The translations under genes and the position numbers were made by a program. A stretch of 30,067 bases of DNA from Collinsella sp. (GTDB lineage: Bacteria; Actinomycetota; Coriobacteriia; Coriobacteriales; Coriobacteriaceae), in contig JAHYYK010000008.1 in the NCBI GenBank assembly GCA_019425005.1, forward strand, positions 2,755 through 32,821, given 5' to 3'. The notes under the pieces are model-generated. The model had not been told where the DNA came from and made no database searches. It was given only the letters and a program-made list of their open reading frames with translations. Each line of letters opens with the position of its first letter. Positions within the stretch are counted from its first letter, which is position 1. This document shows, in pieces, positions 7,042 through 14,844 of this stretch.

Positions 7042-8820
7042 ATGGACGCCATCGTAAAGATGCTCGAAAAGCATCAACCGTTCTTTGAGAAGATCTCGAG
7101 GAACATCTACCTCCAGGCCATCAAGGACGGATTTCTTGGGTGCATGCCCATTGTCCTCACCTCTTCGATCTTTCTGCTGATCGCCACGCTTCCCGGCGTG
7201 GTCGGCATCACGCTGCCCCAGCCGCTCATCGACTGGTGCAACAAGCTCTACAACTTCACCATGGGCGTCATGGGCATCATGGTTGCCGGCACCACTGCCA
7301 AGAACTTCACGGCATCCATGAACCGTCGCATGCCCGCCGGCAAAGTGCTCAACGACGGTTCCACCATGGTGGCCGCCCAGTGCAGCATGCTGCTGCTCGC
7401 AGTCACGCAGTTCACCACCAAGCTCAACGGCTCCGAACTTTCGGTCTTCGATTGCACCAGCATGGGTACGCGCGGTCTGTTCTCGGCCTATATCGCCGCG
7501 TTCATTACCGTGTGGGTCTACAAATTCTGCGTCTCGCGCGATCTGACCATTAAGCTGCCCAAGGAGGTCCCGGGCGCCATCGCTCAGAACTTCCGCGACA
7601 TCATCCCCTTTGGCGGCACTGTCATCATCTGCGGCATCATCGATGTCGTCGTGCGCAACCTCATGGGCGTTCCGTTCTCCGAGCTGCTTATCAAACTGCT
7701 CTCCCCGCTCTTTACCGCCGCAGAAACCTATCCTGGCCTTATCCTTATCCAGGCAGCCACCGCGTTCTTCTGGTTCATCGGCGTCCACGGCCCCTCGATC
7801 GTCCAGCCGGGCATCGACCCCATCCGTCTTGCCAACCAGGCCGAGAACCTGCAGGTTCTGCTGGCAGGCGGTCACCCCGCCCACTCCCTCACCTTTAACA
7901 TGTCGCTCGTGGGTGAGTTCGGCGGCACCGGCGCCACGTTCATCGTGCCGCTTCTGCTGATTCTCTTTATGAAGTCCAAGCAGCTCAAAGCCGTCGGTAA
8001 GGCCTCGATTGTTCCTGTTGCCTTCGCCGTCAACGAGCCGCTGCTCTTTGGCGCGCCGATGATCCTTAACCCCTACATGCTCATCCCCTTTGTTGCCGCC
8101 GGTTGCGTCAACGTGAGTGTTGCCAAGTTCTTTATCGATAACGTGGGCATGAACGGCTTCTCCTTCGTGGTGCCTTGGGCTACCCCCGCCCCCATCGGCA
8201 TCTTCATCACCACGAACTTCCAGCTTATCGCCCTGGTATTTGTCGCGATTATCATCTTGCTGGACGCCATCATCTACCTGCCGTTCTTGAAGGCATACGA
8301 TAAGCTGCTCTGCGACCAGGAGGCCGAGCGCGCCGCCGAGCTGGGTCTCGAGTCCGATGGCGCCGCTGCCATCGCCGCCAAGCCCTCTGCGCCCGCTGTC
8401 GAGCACGCTACCGCTCCCGTCGAGACGACCGATGCCGCCGCTAACAGCAAGCCTGTCGCCGATCAGCCCGAGCCCGCTGCCGATGCATCCGCCAAGAAGG
8501 ATGTCGATGGCCTGAAGGTCCTCGTCCTGTGCGCCGGCGCCGGCACCTCTGCCATGCTCGCCAACGCCATCAAGGAAGGTGCCGCGCAGACCGGAGAGAA
8601 CATCGCTTCCTCCGCAGGTGCCTATGGCCAGCACACTGCCATCATGGATCAGTACGACGTCATCGTGCTCGCCCCGCAGGTTCGTAGCTACTACAACGAC
8701 ATGAAGGCCGACACCGATCGTCTGGGCATTAAGCTGCTCGCTCCCCGCGGTAAGGAATATATCGACCTTACTCGCGACCCCGCTGGCGCCATCAAGTGGC
8801 TCCGCGAGAACCTCGACTAG
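7042..8820 (+). CDS. lacE: PTS lactose-specific EIICB permease, copy 2
   Basis: The 592-residue paralogue of the permease at 2035-3810 has the same layout. The IIC membrane domain runs to about residue 425 (GVHGPSIVQPGI motif). An Ala/Pro-rich linker of about 55 residues precedes the IIB domain, which starts near 490 with the phosphate loop LCAGAGTSAM and phospho-cysteine Cys497. It has a good ribosome-binding site (AAAGGAG). The two permeases are clearly related but diverged along their length, including the linker, so the duplication is not recent. The substrate may differ from copy 1 (another beta-galactoside or beta-glucoside). It lacks its own IIA. Confidence 0.9.
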   Translation: MDAIVKMLEKHQPFFEKISRNIYLQAIKDGFLGCMPIVLTSSIFLLIATLPGVVGITLPQPLIDWCNKLYNFTMGVMGIMVAGTTAKNFTASMNRRMPAGKVLNDGSTMVAAQCSMLLLAVTQFTTKLNGSELSVFDCTSMGTRGLFSAYIAAFITVWVYKFCVSRDLTIKLPKEVPGAIAQNFRDIIPFGGTVIICGIIDVVVRNLMGVPFSELLIKLLSPLFTAAETYPGLILIQAATAFFWFIGVHGPSIVQPGIDPIRLANQAENLQVLLAGGHPAHSLTFNMSLVGEFGGTGATFIVPLLLILFMKSKQLKAVGKASIVPVAFAVNEPLLFGAPMILNPYMLIPFVAAGCVNVSVAKFFIDNVGMNGFSFVVPWATPAPIGIFITTNFQLIALVFVAIIILLDAIIYLPFLKAYDKLLCDQEAERAAELGLESDGAAAIAAKPSAPAVEHATAPVETTDAAANSKPVADQPEPAADASAKKDVDGLKVLVLCAGAGTSAMLANAIKEGAAQTGENIASSAGAYGQHTAIMDQYDVIVLAPQVRSYYNDMKADTDRLGIKLLAPRGKEYIDLTRDPAGAIKWLRENLD

Positions 8821-8834
8821 TTCCTCCCTTTGTT

Positions 8835-8861
8835 GGTGCCCGGACCCCCAGTTTGGGCACC
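8835..8861 (+). other. lacE2-lacG2 intergenic stem-loop
   Basis: GGTGCCC (8835-8841) pairs with GGGCACC (8855-8861) around 13 nt, without a U run. It occupies the same place as the stem-loop between lacE1 and lacG1 but has different sequence, so the structure rather than the sequence seems kept. Confidence 0.55.
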
Positions 8862-8895
8862 TCTCCCTATTCGTATCCCACGGAAAGGATGACTT

Positions 8896-10317
8896 ATGAA
8901 CAACCCCATGCAGTTCCCCGACGGCTTTGTATTTGGCGGCGCCACCGCCGCTTACCAGGTTGAGGGCGAGACCCGCACGCACGGTAAGGGCAAAGTGCCC
9001 TGGGACGATTTCCTGGCAGCCCAAGGTCGCTTCTCCCCCGATCCTGCAAGCGACTTCTACAACAAGTACCCGGTCGATATCGACCTGTGCCAGCACTTCG
9101 GCATCAACGGCATCCGTGTCTCCATCGCCTGGAGCCGTATCTTCCCCAACGGCACTGGCGAGATCAACCCCGAGGGCGTCGCCTTCTATCACGAGCTCTT
9201 TGCCGCCTGCAACAAAGCTGGCGTTATCCCCTATGTCACGCTCGATCACTTCGATACGCCCGAGGCCTTCTACCAGGACGGCGGCGAGGGATTCCTGACG
9301 CGCACGACCATCGACGCCTTCGTCGAGTACGCCAAGTTCTGCTTTGCCGAGTTCACCGAGGTCAAGCACTGGTTTACCTTTAACGAGATTCCCGCAACCG
9401 CCGAGGGCAGCTTTATCGTCAGCAACTGGCCGCACGGCGAGAAGTACCGCCTGGACAAGGCCTTCCAGCTCATGCACAACATGATGGTGGCCCACGCCAA
9501 GGCTGTCGTCGCCTTCCATGAGGGCGGCTTTGAGGGCGAGATCGGCATTGTCCAGAACCTGGAGCCCAAGTATCCCCTCGACCCCAACAACGCCGCCGAC
9601 TGCGAGGCAGCTCGCATGGCCGACGTCATCAACAACCGCTGGGTACTCGACGCCACCTTCCGCGGCCACTATGCAGCCGACACCATGGAGGCTGCGACCA
9701 AGCTGGCCCATATCGCCGGCGGCGAGCTCGACGTCCGCGACGAGGACATCGCCGCGCTGACCGCCGCGCTCCCCTACAACGATTGCCTGGGTGTCAACAC
9801 CTACAAGTGCCAGTTCCTGCGTGCCGCCGAGGGCGAAAACGACATCAACCACAATGGCACCGGCGACAAGGGCTCCTCGCGCTGGTTCCTCAAGGGCGTG
9901 GGTGAGTCATGCGTACGCGAAGGCGTACCCACCACCGATTGGGACTGGATTATCTATCCCGAGGGTCTCTACGACCTGCTGCTGCGCATTAAGAACGATT
10001 ACCCCAACTACAAGAAGATCTACATCACCGAGAACGGCATGGGCTATAAGGACGACTTTGAGGACGGCTTTATCGACGACGCCCCTCGCATCGATTACAT
10101 GCGCCAGCATCTCGCGTGGATCCTCAAGGCGATCGACGGCGGCGTGAACGTCGACGGCTACTTTGTGTGGTCGCTGCAGGACCAGTTCTCCTGGACCAAC
10201 GGCTATAACAAGCGTTACGGCCTGTTCTACATCGACTTTGAGACCCAGAAGCGCTATCCCAAGGCGAGCGCGTACTGGTACAAGAATGTCGCGGAGACCG
10301 GCCTGCTCATGGCCTAG
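8896..10317 (+). CDS. lacG: 6-phospho-beta-galactosidase (GH1), copy 2
   Basis: This 473-residue GH1 enzyme is paralogous to the one at 3877-5316. Acid/base Glu164 is in TFNEI and nucleophile Glu379 in ITENGMG. Ser432, Trp433, Lys439 and Tyr441 in FSWTNGYNKRYG form the phosphate and galactoside pocket known from LacG. AAAGGA lies 8 nt before the ATG. It forms an operon with lacE2 and ends at a strong terminator. Differences around the acid/base loop (NEIPATAEGSF versus NEIWADASNTY in copy 1) suggest the two enzymes could prefer different aglycones. This is inference only. Confidence 0.88.
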   Translation: MNNPMQFPDGFVFGGATAAYQVEGETRTHGKGKVPWDDFLAAQGRFSPDPASDFYNKYPVDIDLCQHFGINGIRVSIAWSRIFPNGTGEINPEGVAFYHELFAACNKAGVIPYVTLDHFDTPEAFYQDGGEGFLTRTTIDAFVEYAKFCFAEFTEVKHWFTFNEIPATAEGSFIVSNWPHGEKYRLDKAFQLMHNMMVAHAKAVVAFHEGGFEGEIGIVQNLEPKYPLDPNNAADCEAARMADVINNRWVLDATFRGHYAADTMEAATKLAHIAGGELDVRDEDIAALTAALPYNDCLGVNTYKCQFLRAAEGENDINHNGTGDKGSSRWFLKGVGESCVREGVPTTDWDWIIYPEGLYDLLLRIKNDYPNYKKIYITENGMGYKDDFEDGFIDDAPRIDYMRQHLAWILKAIDGGVNVDGYFVWSLQDQFSWTNGYNKRYGLFYIDFETQKRYPKASAYWYKNVAETGLLMA

Positions 10318-10339
10318 TTTCCGCCGCATACCCCCTGTC

Positions 10340-10385
10340 GGCCGCATGCGAATCCTTCCACGGGTTCGTATGCGGCCCTTTTTGT
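10340..10385 (+). terminator. Terminator of lacE2-lacG2
   Basis: A 16-bp stem with two mismatches (GGCCGCATGCGAATCC at 10340-10355 against 10362-10377) has a 6-nt loop and is followed by CTTTTTGTTTTT. It lies just past the lacG2 stop. Confidence 0.87.
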
Positions 10386-10412
10386 TTTTGGTGGGCCCGA
10401 GCAGGCCGTTTG

Positions 10413-10627
10413 TCTTGATCTGTAACATCTAGCAGGGGTTTTCGGTCCTACCTGTTACAGATCAAAACAAACGAGCGGCCCGAACTTTAAGATCTCGATC
10501 TGTAACACGTAGCCCGTTTTTTCACGTCTACCTGTTACAGATCGAGACAAACGGGTAGCCCGAAGCAGAATATCTCGATCTGTAACATCTAACCCGGTTT
10601 TCTACTCCCAACTGTTACAGATTAAGA
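10413..10627. repeat. Tandem array of three 80-bp palindromic units
   Basis: Units start at 10413, 10493 and 10573 (period 80 bp). They have the same arms (TCTCGATCTGTAACA / TGTTACAGATCGAGA), 25-nt middles and CAAACG-type linkers as the array at 5436-5737. The first unit is preceded by GCCGTTTG as in the other array, and the last right arm again ends in GATTAAG. Boundary units are thus conserved between arrays. The array occupies the gap between the lacG2 terminator and the toxin-antitoxin promoter. Confidence 0.9.
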
Positions 10628-10650
10628 TAATTCGACGACGCCGACGTTTT

Positions 10651-10668
10651 AATATACCGTGGTACAAT
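10651..10668 (+). promoter_or_regulatory. Toxin-antitoxin promoter and possible operator
   Basis: TGGTACAAT gives an extended -10 element (TACAAT at 10663-10668) about 27 nt before the antitoxin ATG, with no clear -35. It overlaps the small palindrome TACC-GT-GGTA, which may be the autoregulatory operator usual for such pairs. Confidence 0.4.
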
Positions 10669-10694
10669 TGTGTCCCAACGCAAAGGAGGTACCC

Positions 10695-10961
10695 ATGTCA
10701 GCTTGTGTGCCCGTCCGAGATATGAAGGACACTGCTGCATTCACCACGCTTGTTGAGTCTGAGCGCGACGTCACCGTAACTAAGAACGGCTACGAGGCCA
10801 TGCACTGCATCAGCAGCGACCAGTATCGCCTCATGCAAGAAGAAATCGCCAAGGCAAAACTGCTGTCTCGTATGATGTTGGCAGAAGACGAAATATCGCA
10901 AGGCGACTACAGCGACTACGAATCCTTCGCGGCTTCGATACGAGACAAATATGGCCTATAA
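10695..10961 (+). CDS. Phd/YefM-type antitoxin
   Basis: The 88-residue product resembles Phd/YefM antitoxins. Its N-terminal half (VPVRDMKDTAAFTTLVES..VTVTKNGYEAMHCIS) fits the DNA-binding fold, and an acidic C-terminal tail (DEISQGDYSDYESF) fits the toxin-binding part. AAAGGAGG precedes the ATG. It overlaps the toxin gene by 11 nt, typical of translational coupling. It should neutralise the toxin and repress the shared promoter. Confidence 0.8.
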   Translation: MSACVPVRDMKDTAAFTTLVESERDVTVTKNGYEAMHCISSDQYRLMQEEIAKAKLLSRMMLAEDEISQGDYSDYESFAASIRDKYGL

Positions 10962-11256
10962 CGTCGTAATCCTCAAAAGCGCGCGATATGAGTACGAGAG
11001 TATTGTCGGATACCTTGCTCAAATCCTCAAGAATCCGCGTGCAGCAGGCAATTTTGTCGCTGAGTTTGAATCTCAGCTTGACCTGCTTCGCGAGCAGCCG
11101 CTTTTACGTCCCCTCTCGCACATGCAAGAGCTGGCGGCACGTAATTACCGATCGTTTCCCGTCAACAACTACGTGTGTCTATACAAGTTTGAGCACGAAA
11201 CAATCTATATCGCCCACATCTTTCATCAGTCACAGGACTACGCCCGCCTGGTATAG
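10951..11256 (+). CDS. RelE/ParE-family toxin
   Basis: The 101-residue basic protein matches the RelE/ParE fold: an N-terminal strand (YNVVILKSARYEYESIVGYL), two helices, then strands ending RSFPVNNYVCLYKFEHETIYIAHIFHQSQDY. This terminal pattern is typical of ribosome-dependent RelE-like RNases or gyrase-inhibiting ParE. Which activity applies cannot be told from sequence. It overlaps the antitoxin gene. The pair is chromosomal and lies between two sugar loci. Confidence 0.8.
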   Translation: MAYNVVILKSARYEYESIVGYLAQILKNPRAAGNFVAEFESQLDLLREQPLLRPLSHMQELAARNYRSFPVNNYVCLYKFEHETIYIAHIFHQSQDYARLV

Positions 11257-11284
11257 CCCACAAGCTGAATACTTGGCCCGAGCG

Positions 11285-11390
11285 CATTTGCGTGTCATTT
11301 CACGTCACATTGACGCGTAAAATGACGCGCAAATTTTTACGTCTCATATTTTTTGACGCGTAAATGACGTTTTAACTTTTATGTGTCATT
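11285..11390. repeat. Inverted and direct TGACGCGTAAA repeats after the toxin
   Basis: An imperfect hairpin with arms of about 23-25 nt (11285-11307 and 11311-11335; core GTCATTT-ACG-TCA) has a 3-nt loop and is followed by TTTTT, so it may terminate toxin transcription. The arm piece TTGACGCGTAAA-TGACG recurs at 11353-11369, and a further GTGTCATT lies near 11383. It fills the 200-bp gap between the convergent toxin and DeoR-family genes. Confidence 0.55.
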
Positions 11391-11457
11391 CTGCACGCCA
11401 TATTGATGCAATAACCCCCGCGCCGGCAGAGGGCAGAAGCATCGCCTGCAGCGCTAG

Positions 11458-12222
11458 CTAGCAGATGACCTGCGTGTGTTCCTCGATGGCGGCACGATTC
11501 TCGGCGGCGATACCCGGTTCGCACACCACGGCATCCAGGCTGTCCAAGCGACAGAAGGTGTAGAAGTCGCGCTTGCCGATCTTGCTGGAATCGGCGATCA
11601 GATAGCGTGAGTCGGCCTTGCTAAAGGCGAGCTGCTGGATACGGCCCTCGTCCATGTTGGACGTAGATACGTCGCCATCCAGAATGCCGTTGGCGCCGAT
11701 AAACGCCGCGTCGATGCCCAACGCACGCAGGGTATCCTCGGCCGTTGGTCCCACAAAAGCGGCGGTGCGGCGACGGTACATACCGCCCACGAGGCACAGG
11801 TCGCAGTCTTCGCGCGCCTCGAGCAGGTTAAACACCGAAAGCGAGTTGGTCACAATGCGCAGGCGACACGCCGGCAGCATCGAGGCCATCTGTTCCACCG
11901 TAGTGCCCGTACCCAAAAAGATGGTCGAGCCCTCCTCGATAAGCTCCACAGCACGGCGCGCAATCTGCAGCTTTTCCTCGGCATGCTTAGTGCGCTTTTC
12001 GCTGTGCGAATACTCATGGCGCAACATGGCATGGGGACGTCCCTGTGCGCTACGGGCGCCACCGTGCACGCGCTCGATCTCGCCCAGGCTCGCAAGTTCT
12101 TCGAGGTCGCGGCGAATCGTCATATCCGAAACGCCCAGCGCATCCGAAATCTCCTTGACCGAAACCGTGCCCTGCTCTTCGAGCAGCTGACGAACCTTAT
12201 CCTGTCGCTCTGCCTTAATCAC
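11458..12222 (-). CDS. lacR: DeoR-family repressor, LacR-like
   Basis: The 254-residue protein has a DeoR winged helix at about 1-58 (VSVKEISDALGVSDMTIRRDLEEL..IERVHGGA) and a DeoR C-terminal sugar-phosphate sensor domain (GSTIFLGTGTTVEQMA, IVTNSLSVFNLL). Stretches such as TNSLSVFNLLE, LVGGMYR, AFVGPTAEDTLRALG and IADSSKIGKRDFYTF resemble LacR of lactose-PTS operons of lactococci and streptococci, which responds to tagatose-6-phosphate. It is divergent from galM, with about 200 bp between, and may control galM or unseen tagatose-pathway genes. The lacE-lacG cassettes here have LacI-type regulators instead. Confidence 0.8.
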   Translation of the reverse strand: MIKAERQDKVRQLLEEQGTVSVKEISDALGVSDMTIRRDLEELASLGEIERVHGGARSAQGRPHAMLRHEYSHSEKRTKHAEEKLQIARRAVELIEEGSTIFLGTGTTVEQMASMLPACRLRIVTNSLSVFNLLEAREDCDLCLVGGMYRRRTAAFVGPTAEDTLRALGIDAAFIGANGILDGDVSTSNMDEGRIQQLAFSKADSRYLIADSSKIGKRDFYTFCRLDSLDAVVCEPGIAAENRAAIEEHTQVIC

Positions 12223-12428
12223 GATGAATCCTCGCCGTTCTTTGCGCGCATATCATTCAAACAGTAACGAACAAATTGTATCAGACTCGTGCGCATCAAA
12301 AATGAACGCCCGCACAGCTCCAATCATCACTTTTTTGAGAAAAATACCCCCTGCTTTAGTGGGGTGTAGTGATAATCTCGCCTGTTCGCGCTACAGTTTG
12401 TCCGAAATACCTCGATGTTAGGAACCAA

Positions 12429-13481
12429 ATGATCACTTCCGAGCTTTTCGGCACCGCGCCGTGCGGCACCTCCGTTCATCGTTACACCCTCAACGGGCCC
12501 GAGATCTGCGTTCGCATTATGGACTATGGCGCCACCGTGCTGGGTATCGATGTGCCCGACATTTCCGGCAACGTGCGCGATGTGGTGCTGGGCTTCGATA
12601 AGCTCGAGGATTACTTTGACAACCCCGCCTGCTTTGGCGCGACCATCGGCCCCGTGGCAAACCGCACCGCGGGCGCCACGATCACCATCGACGGCACGGA
12701 CTGGCATATGCCCGCCAACGAGGGCGCCAACAACCTGCACAGCGATCTTGAGCAAGGCCTGCATAAACGCGTGTGGGACGTTGAGCTCGACGAGACTCAC
12801 AACGCCGTGCGCATGACCACCTCGCTTAAGGATGGCGAGCTGGGCCTGCCCGGCAACCGAACCTTTACGGCTGTGTTTACCGTTACGCGCACCGGCGTCT
12901 TCCGCATCGAGTATGGTTGCGAGAGCGACCGCGCCACCTACGTGTCCATGACCAACCACACGTACTTTAACCTTGCCGGCCATAACGCCGGCATGGACTG
13001 TGAGCACTTCTTTATCGCCAACGCTGCCCACTACTTGCCCATTAACGAGCAGAACATCCCCACCGGCGAAATCGCTCCGGTCGAGGGAACACCGTTTGAC
13101 TTTCGCGAGCTGCGCCCCGTCGCACCCGGCATGGAGGCCGACGACCCGCAGATTAAGCAGGCCCGTGGCTACGATCACTGCCTGTGCATCGATGGCTATC
13201 AGTACGGCCGCAATCTGCGTCGCGCCCTACATGTCGAGGAGATGTGGACCGGTCGTGAGCTGGACTACTACACCACCGCCCCGGGCGTGCAGCTCTACAC
13301 CGGCAACTGGCTGGGCGACGAGCACGCCAAGGACGATGCCAACTATGGCTGGGGCGCCGGCTTTGCCCTCGAGGCCGAGATGTACCCCGACACGCCGCAC
13401 CAGCCGCTGTTCCCGCAGGGCATTGTGGGTCCGGGTCACCCCTACAGCAATATGATCGAATACCACTTTATGAGGCACTAG
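12429..13481 (+). CDS. galM: Aldose 1-epimerase (galactose mutarotase)
   Basis: The 350-residue product converts beta- to alpha-galactose or glucose in the cytoplasm. Motifs include NNLHSD (His104), TNHTYFNLAG with the catalytic acid His177, and FALEAEMYPD with the likely base Glu315. The frame extends 20 codons upstream, but the ATG at 12429 has AGGA 6 nt before it and fits the family start. It is divergent from the LacR-like gene and ends at a strong hairpin terminator. Its place fits handling of galactose or glucose freed from beta-galactosides. Confidence 0.9.
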   Translation: MITSELFGTAPCGTSVHRYTLNGPEICVRIMDYGATVLGIDVPDISGNVRDVVLGFDKLEDYFDNPACFGATIGPVANRTAGATITIDGTDWHMPANEGANNLHSDLEQGLHKRVWDVELDETHNAVRMTTSLKDGELGLPGNRTFTAVFTVTRTGVFRIEYGCESDRATYVSMTNHTYFNLAGHNAGMDCEHFFIANAAHYLPINEQNIPTGEIAPVEGTPFDFRELRPVAPGMEADDPQIKQARGYDHCLCIDGYQYGRNLRRALHVEEMWTGRELDYYTTAPGVQLYTGNWLGDEHAKDDANYGWGAGFALEAEMYPDTPHQPLFPQGIVGPGHPYSNMIEYHFMRH

Positions 13482-13507
13482 GCCCACAACGCGACATCTC
13501 GCACAGC

Positions 13508-13543
13508 AGCGCCCGCCGGCACCACCGCCGACGGGCGCTTTTT
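13508..13543 (+). terminator. galM terminator
   Basis: AGCGCCCGCCGGC (13508-13520) pairs with GCCGACGGGCGCT (13527-13539) with a single mismatch around a 6-nt loop, followed by TTTT. It lies about 25 nt after galM. Confidence 0.87.
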
Positions 13544-13588
13544 CATCTTTTGGGCGCATTTTCGCTGTGACTATATGAGTGGCATATC

Positions 13589-13740
13589 AAAACTATGCCC
13601 ATTTACTACGTTTAGCCCGGGATGCTCGAGCATGCACCGGTTTTTGTTAAATTCGCGAGCCGTCTACCTGCAGTTTTGTTTTTCTCAAATTCGGCATGCT
13701 CGGCGATAGCCGATCAAACGTAGTAAATGGGCATAGTTTT
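13589..13740. repeat. MITE-like element with 25-bp perfect inverted ends
   Basis: A 25-nt segment beginning AAAACTATGCCCATTTAC (13589-13613) is repeated as its exact reverse complement at 13716-13740, with 102 nt between. The middle contains a GATGCTCGAGCATGC palindrome (about 13621-13635) and a related GCATGCTCGG further on, and has no reading frame of note. Size and symmetry suggest a non-autonomous mobile repeat or a large cruciform in the galM / PTS-IIB gap. No flanking target duplication is obvious. Confidence 0.7.
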
Positions 13741-13807
13741 TAACAGGCGGCATCGCACGCGTCCCTCGCAAGGGCAAAATGATCCGTTTTCCTCCGTCCC
13801 CAAGGGA

Positions 13808-14290
13808 TCAGTTGAACAGATTGCCGATGGGATCGGGGGCGGAACTGGGGAGATAGCGGATTTCTAGCTCTATGCCGAGCTTTTGCAGCTCTTTGAAGGC
13901 TGCGACATCTGCGTCGTCTACGGCAACAGCAGGCGTTATGGGGCGCTTGCCCTCCCCTGCCTGCATATGGCCAATGCTGATCTTGGTTATTGGCACACCA
14001 CCCTTAACCAGCGCGAGCGCATCGGCGGGTGAGGCCACCATGAGCAGAATCAGTTGACGCGGCGTTGCGGTATGAATGATGTCGACGGTCCTTTGCACCG
14101 AGAAAAACCGCGTCCAAACGCCTTCTGGCGCCGCCACCCTCATGGGTGCCCATTGGCGCGAATCTGCCGCGATCTCATCGTTGACGATTAGGACAAGGTT
14201 GGAACCCACGGCTTCGTTCCACAGCTCAACGTCTTGTCCGTAAATGAAACGGTCGTCGATATGTGTGAGAAGGATCTTGGGTTGAGCCAT
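13808..14290 (-). CDS. Mannose/fructose/sorbose-family PTS IIB-like protein, catalytic His replaced
   Basis: The 160-residue protein matches EIIB of the mannose PTS family over its length (DDRFIYGQ, LVDI-type fold, ITKISIGHMQAGEGKR, V-DADVAAFKELQKLGIELEIR). In the family the phospho-acceptor is the His of RIDxRLIHGQ. Here the same position reads HIDDRFIYGQ, with Tyr17 in place of His. It may therefore be a non-catalytic or regulatory paralogue, or use another residue. The ATG at 14290 (GGGG 7 nt upstream) is preferred over one nine codons upstream. No IIA, IIC or IID partner is visible nearby. Confidence 0.82.
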   Translation of the reverse strand: MAQPKILLTHIDDRFIYGQDVELWNEAVGSNLVLIVNDEIAADSRQWAPMRVAAPEGVWTRFFSVQRTVDIIHTATPRQLILLMVASPADALALVKGGVPITKISIGHMQAGEGKRPITPAVAVDDADVAAFKELQKLGIELEIRYLPSSAPDPIGNLFN

Positions 14291-14430
14291 GGCTGCCCCA
14301 TTCTGTTTGAGACCCATACGAGCGGGACGTCGACCACCAACTCAACAGCTGGTCAAGCGCCAGATGGACGCCGCAGACATCACGCCTCCAATATTAGTGC
14401 ATTTAAAGTGAGAAAAGCCGTCAGAACACT

Positions 14431-14459
14431 TGCGCGGATTTGCGATGTCCCGTATCATA
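14431..14459 (+). promoter_or_regulatory. tRNA-Thr promoter
   Basis: TTGCGC (14431-14436), a 17-nt spacer and TATCAT (14454-14459) form a good sigma-70-type promoter about 38 nt before the tRNA 5' end. Confidence 0.6.
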
Positions 14460-14497
14460 GACAGCCGTTGACGCCTCAGTTGCGTCATCACATGGCC

Positions 14498-14573
14498 GCC
14501 AGCGTAGCTCAGTTGGTAGAGCACCGCTCTCGTAAAGCGGGGGTCACCGGTTCGAGCCCGGTCGCTGGCTCCA
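14498..14573 (+). tRNA. tRNA-Thr (anticodon CGT)
   Basis: The 76-nt gene has acceptor stem GCCAGCG/CGCTGGC, a D-arm AGCTCAGTTGGTAGAGC, anticodon stem CCGCT/AGCGG with anticodon CGT at 14531-14533, T-loop GGTTCGAGCC and encoded CCA. It reads ACG codons. Its 3' part is the integration target of the element to the right and stays complete after integration. Confidence 0.96.
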
Positions 14574-14578
14574 TTGCA
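14529..14578. other. attL direct repeat (tRNA 3' end)
   Basis: Fifty bases, from the anticodon loop of tRNA-Thr to 5 nt past the CCA, recur without change at 29636-29685. Flanks differ on both sides of the repeat (GCT versus GTA before; TTAG versus CAAG after). This marks the left boundary of the element. Confidence 0.92.
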
Positions 14579-14586
14579 TTAGTGCA

Positions 14587-14618
14587 GCTCAGAAGCGTAA
14601 TTGCTTCTGAGCTTTTTT
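14587..14618 (+). terminator. Element-borne terminator for tRNA-Thr
   Basis: A perfect 10-bp stem GCTCAGAAGC/GCTTCTGAGC with a 6-nt loop (GTAATT) and six T residues lies 13 nt past the tRNA, inside the element. A different terminator follows attR at 29693, so the element seems to supply a replacement for the one it displaced. Confidence 0.88.
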
Positions 14619-14844
14619 GTTTTCGCGTCTCTTTCCTCCTTCTCCGAGGAGTGAAAAAGGGGTGAAAAACTTTTTTAACTGTTTTCCATAAATAGTTAGC
14701 ATCATCCAACGTTCACATTAGATCGAACAACAATCCTGTTACGCATAGCCTAATTCCGCTGAGTATCAGAGAAGAACGTCCGGATTATATGCATCCAGCT
14801 TCGCTTCTCCAGTCGCCAGTGACTCCTCCAGCCGGTCAGCATAT

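Noticed and set aside
6952..9852. 966-codon antisense open frame across lacE2 and lacG2
   Set aside because: It mirrors two clear genes and results from their strong G/C third-position bias. The composition is low-complexity, and no ribosome site or family match is seen.
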